A DNA stretch of 64,000 nucleotides from Methylomonas fluvii (GTDB taxonomy: Bacteria; Pseudomonadota; Gammaproteobacteria; Methylococcales; Methylomonadaceae): positions 496,001-560,000 of the forward strand of contig NZ_JACXST010000003.1 in the NCBI RefSeq assembly GCF_014850975.1. The letters run 5' to 3'. This document shows positions 61,517 through 64,000 of the stretch, in pieces. How positions within the stretch are numbered: the first letter of the stretch is position 1; every line of letters begins with the position of its first letter. The position numbers and the translations under genes are program-made. A model generated the notes under the pieces. The model was not told the DNA's origin. It worked only from the letters and a program-made list of their open reading frames with translations, and did no database searches.

Positions 61517-61986
61517 TCTTCCCAAAGATTTAGCGTCACGCTCATCAGTGTGACGCGGTGGCCGCGATAAACTTCTTGGGCCATCGTAGTCCAGCCAAGT
61601 TTTGCATAAAAATCCGCCTGATCCGGTGTAAACAGATAGAGTTTTGCCAAACCGGCTGCCTGGGTTTGCCGCATGACGTGCCGTACCAACTTTGCGCCTA
61701 TGCCCTGCAGGCGGTATTCAGGCGCCACATAAACGCTGGCCAGCCAGGGCGTCAGCTCCGGGCGAGTATCCATGTCGTTGTGTATGATGGCTGCCGAGCC
61801 GGCTAGCTGGCTTTCATGCTTGTAAATAAACGTGCTGGGGATCAATTTGTCGCTCAAATAGGCCTGCATTTTTTTGATGCGCTGTTCCAATGTTTGGCCG
61901 GGATTGAGGTCGGCCCACTCGGCATGGTGCCATTGGGCTAGGGTTGGGATTTGGTGGGGTTCTTGGGAGAGGTTGATGATGGTCAT
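61513..61986 (-). CDS. GNAT-family N-acetyltransferase
   Basis: 157 residues from ATG 61986 (MTIINLSQEPHQIP). Acetyl-CoA site VYVAPEYRLQGIGAKLVRHVM and AGLAKLYLFTPDQADFYAKLGW. Substrate unknown. The frame runs 76 codons further upstream without a plausible start; those codons fall into the hairpin-rich non-coding stretch. Confidence 0.82.
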   Translation of the reverse strand: MTIINLSQEPHQIPTLAQWHHAEWADLNPGQTLEQRIKKMQAYLSDKLIPSTFIYKHESQLAGSAAIIHNDMDTRPELTPWLASVYVAPEYRLQGIGAKLVRHVMRQTQAAGLAKLYLFTPDQADFYAKLGWTTMAQEVYRGHRVTLMSVTLNLWED

Positions 61987-62640
61987 TGTTTGTATCTGCG
62001 GAATAGCGGGACCCCATTGAATCTGAGTATGACAATTGGTGTCGCTATCGCGACGGTTCGATTTAATGTCGGTTCGCGAACCGACAACAGCGATACTTTT
62101 CGCTACGAAAACCATCCTTGGTTTTCGCACTTCGGGCCAGCCTGTCGGCTGTTCAAATTCGCTCCAAGCGAATTTGTGCTTGTCCAAAGAAAAGTATCCA
62201 AAAGAAAAAGACACCCGGATTTTGCCCTGATCCTGCGCTTCACAGTTTTTTGCAGGGGTTGGCGAAAGGGGCTTCCTGCCCCTTCGCCAGCGAGCGGCAT
62301 GCCCGAAAAAGCGGGGCAGGCTCTCCCTGCCACTCCCCTATCGGGCTGATCCTGTAAAATACTGCGATGCTCGGGGGCAAAATATGGGACCAAAACCCTC
62401 CCGATGACTAAAATTTCCTGCTAGCATCCCACCAAAAAATCTGTTAGGCCGCCGGGAACGGGCATCCAGTGTCATGGATGGCAAGCTTCGAGTTATCGAC
62501 GCTCCCTGAATTTCGGCATTGTCGGGTATGCCGAAATGACAATCTCGCTGATGCGTAAGGAATTTTATAAATAACCAATAAACATCTGCTACACAGCGAC
62601 GGTGTTTCCCTGTATGCCGCGCCGAGCACCGGAGCATTTA
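61987..62640. repeat. Non-coding stretch rich in stem-loops
   Basis: About 650 bases with no supported gene. Perfect palindrome GTCGGTTCGCGAACCGAC at 62068-62085; hairpins CGAAAACC/GGTTTTCG at 62106-62127, AAATTCGCT/AGCGAATTT at 62155-62175, GGGGCTTCCTGCCCC near 62268-62282, and ATTTCGGCAT/ATGCCGAAAT at 62510-62537. It looks like a repeated intergenic element or several terminators. Short ORFs here were rejected. Confidence 0.5.
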
Positions 62641-62833
62641 TTGCACATTATCCGGCATCAAATGCCCTTCCAATATTCGGCTTTCTTTCTGGCTTGCCAG
62701 CTAGCCTTCAGAACACCTCTCCCAAATGCTTGCGCAACCCCCTATACAACGTTCGGCGACGGCACTTCGGAATAAACACAACGTGATATTTGCACTCCCA
62801 TTTCGAGTGGCTCAAGCTCTTGTTCTCGTCCAT
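62641..62833 (-). pseudogene. IS200/IS605-type TnpA transposase remnant
   Basis: From ATG 62833 the frame reads MDENKSLSHSKWECKYHVVF, IPKCRRRTLYRGLRKHLGEVF, then stop. A further piece in another frame, RILEGHLMPDNVQ (62641-62679), matches the next part of the transposase. The remainder, including the catalytic tyrosine, is missing. Y1 transposases use these KYHVVF and HLMPDHVH segments (His-x-His). The hairpin CCCCGGCAGAGCCGGGG at 62920-62936 may be the element end. Confidence 0.8.
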
Positions 62834-62984
62834 CAGGTTCTCCTCTTGCGTTTGCTTGGCGGCTCACGTTCTCGAGTTTCCTGATGGACTCCTCTAAATA
62901 TCAATCGCCTGCTGTCTCCCCGGCAGAGCCGGGGGATTTCTCATTTTTGGTTAAAACTCAAAGTGCCTAATTCTACCGACTCTT

Positions 62985-64000
62985 TCAAATGTCTTTTAGT
63001 AGCTGATTACGCTCGGATGCTTCTATCAAACTCTTGAAGCTTTCGACCGCGTCGATCAGCAGCGGCTGCTGATTGCTTTCCGGCAACTGGTTTTGCCCGC
63101 ATTGCTCCAGCGCATTGATCACAAAGCTGATGGTCAGGATATGAATATCTAAGGCCGGCAGATAGACCTCGTCGCTGTCTTCAGGCTCTTTCAGCACGGC
63201 AATTAGGCGGCTCAGCAATAATTTCGCCAGCACATCCTGAATAATCGCAATCGGTATAGCCAGCTTACCGGCAATTTCGGCGGCACTTAAAGGCGCATGC
63301 AATTGACTAAAGTTTTTGACTATCAGATGCATAACTTGCAGGGCCACAAGCTTTTTCATAGCAAAACTCAAATTCACAAAGCGGCTGTTGTTGCGATAAG
63401 TTGGATAGTTTTGGGTAAAAAACGCCATCTCGCAACCAAACAATACGATCATCCAGCAGCTTTGCAGCCAAACTACAAATAACGGCAGCGCCGCAAAGCT
63501 GCCGTAAATGGCGTTATAACTCGACACGCCGATCTGTAAGCTCAAATACGCCCATTGCAAAAGGTGATAGCTAAGCCCCGTCACCACACCGGCTAGAATG
63601 CCGGCGTGAAAGCTTATTTTATGGTTAGGCATAAAAATAAACGTGAAAGAAAACAAAGCGGTCATCAGCAAGACCGGCGACAAACTCAGCGCCTTCACTA
63701 CCAACCAACTAGCAAACGCCGGCAATTGAATGACGGTAATAAACCAAGTGATTTGCGTACCAACAAAGACAGTGATGCTGCTGGCGGCGATCAGCAGCAC
63801 CGGCGCCAACAACATCAACGACAAATAATCACTAAATTTGCGGCCCAACGACCGGCTTTTGTCGATTTTCCAGATGTAGTTAAACGATTCTTCTATATTA
63901 CCTATCAAGCTGATGACGGTCCAAAACAGCACCACAATCCCTATCCCGGCCACCACTTCACCCTTAGCGCTTTCCAACAGGTTTTTGGCAAAGCCGATTA
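62985..64000 (-). CDS. YihY/BrkB-family inner membrane protein (N-terminus off the right edge)
   Basis: 338 codons are present and the frame is open to the edge. Membrane helices and the family segments FWTVISLIGNIEESFNYIWKI, LLAPVLLIAASSITVFVGT, SFTFIFMPNHKISFHAG, SYNAIYGSFAALPLFVVWLQSCWMIVLFGCEM are visible. The C-terminal tail (SAAEIAGKLAIPIAIIQDVLAKLLLSRLIAV) looks like a winged helix. Once called ribonuclease BN by mistake; its function is not established. Confidence 0.9.
   Translation of the reverse strand, partial: IGFAKNLLESAKGEVVAGIGIVVLFWTVISLIGNIEESFNYIWKIDKSRSLGRKFSDYLSLMLLAPVLLIAASSITVFVGTQITWFITVIQLPAFASWLVVKALSLSPVLLMTALFSFTFIFMPNHKISFHAGILAGVVTGLSYHLLQWAYLSLQIGVSSYNAIYGSFAALPLFVVWLQSCWMIVLFGCEMAFFTQNYPTYRNNSRFVNLSFAMKKLVALQVMHLIVKNFSQLHAPLSAAEIAGKLAIPIAIIQDVLAKLLLSRLIAVLKEPEDSDEVYLPALDIHILTISFVINALEQCGQNQLPESNQQPLLIDAVESFKSLIEASERNQLLKDI

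Noticed and set aside
62103-62393. Short ORFs in the hairpin-rich stretch
   Set aside because: They read through inverted repeats, overlap each other on both strands and have no ribosome binding sites.

Overview
The window looks like chromosomal DNA of a gammaproteobacterial methanotroph or methylotroph, most like Methylomonas or a relative. This is an inference from an MxaD-like SRPBCC protein paired with a YVTN beta-propeller protein, a full-length phosphoketolase, a FeoABC system, and housekeeping genes of gammaproteobacterial type (sbcB, truA, rlmD, cysM, ppk, dnaQ). No rRNA, tRNA or CRISPR array was seen.

Layout. 1-7200 is ordinary chromosome: the end of an aminotransferase, exonuclease I, the periplasmic MxaD-like/beta-propeller pair, a small conserved protein, and feoC-feoB-feoA behind a probable Fur box. 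7292-14653 is a complete-looking filamentous phage (inovirus) prophage of about 7.3 kb sitting in the chromosomal dif site. A 19-bp perfect direct repeat flanks it. The right copy is a full XerC arm/TGTATA/XerD arm dif; the left copy keeps only the XerC arm and centre. Its genes follow the Ff/M13 order: pII-like Rep, pV-like ssDNA-binding protein, pVII- and pIX-like small proteins, pVIII-like coat, a terminator, pIII-like, pVI-like and pI/Zot. It encodes no secretin and no recombinase, so it probably borrows host secretin and XerCD. KOPS-like octamers change polarity across this point, supporting it as the replication terminus.

14859-21744 holds phosphoketolase, a MoxR/DUF58/TgpA-like set without a transglutaminase domain, and a signal-peptidase-like protein that seems to lack the catalytic lysine. 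21970-50228 is a roughly 28 kb biosynthetic cluster. Two leftward operons carry aryl-polyene (APE) type genes: ketosynthases, chain-length-factor-like proteins, acyl carrier proteins, dehydratases, a FabG-type reductase, thioesterase, acyltransferase, glycosyltransferase, LolA-like protein, MMPL exporter, lipoproteins and two flavin-dependent halogenase-like proteins. Between them lie mostly rightward genes that form a pyrrole-2-carboxylate starter set: a free-standing carrier protein, a prolyl-AMP-ligase-like adenylation enzyme and a prolyl-carrier dehydrogenase-like flavoprotein, with a condensation-like acyltransferase. The simplest reading is an outer-membrane polyene pigment with a pyrrole, possibly halogenated, head group. 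A RAYT transposase with its palindromic repeats, a GNAT enzyme, a YkgJ-type protein and an unknown membrane protein interrupt this middle part.

50261-64000 is again ordinary chromosome: truA, an L,D-transpeptidase, rlmD, cysM, ppk, dnaQ, a large PilZ-DUF1631-GGDEF-EAL signalling gene cut by one in-frame amber codon, an EVE protein, a GNAT enzyme, a hairpin-rich non-coding stretch with a broken IS200-type transposase, and a YihY/BrkB membrane protein running off the right edge.
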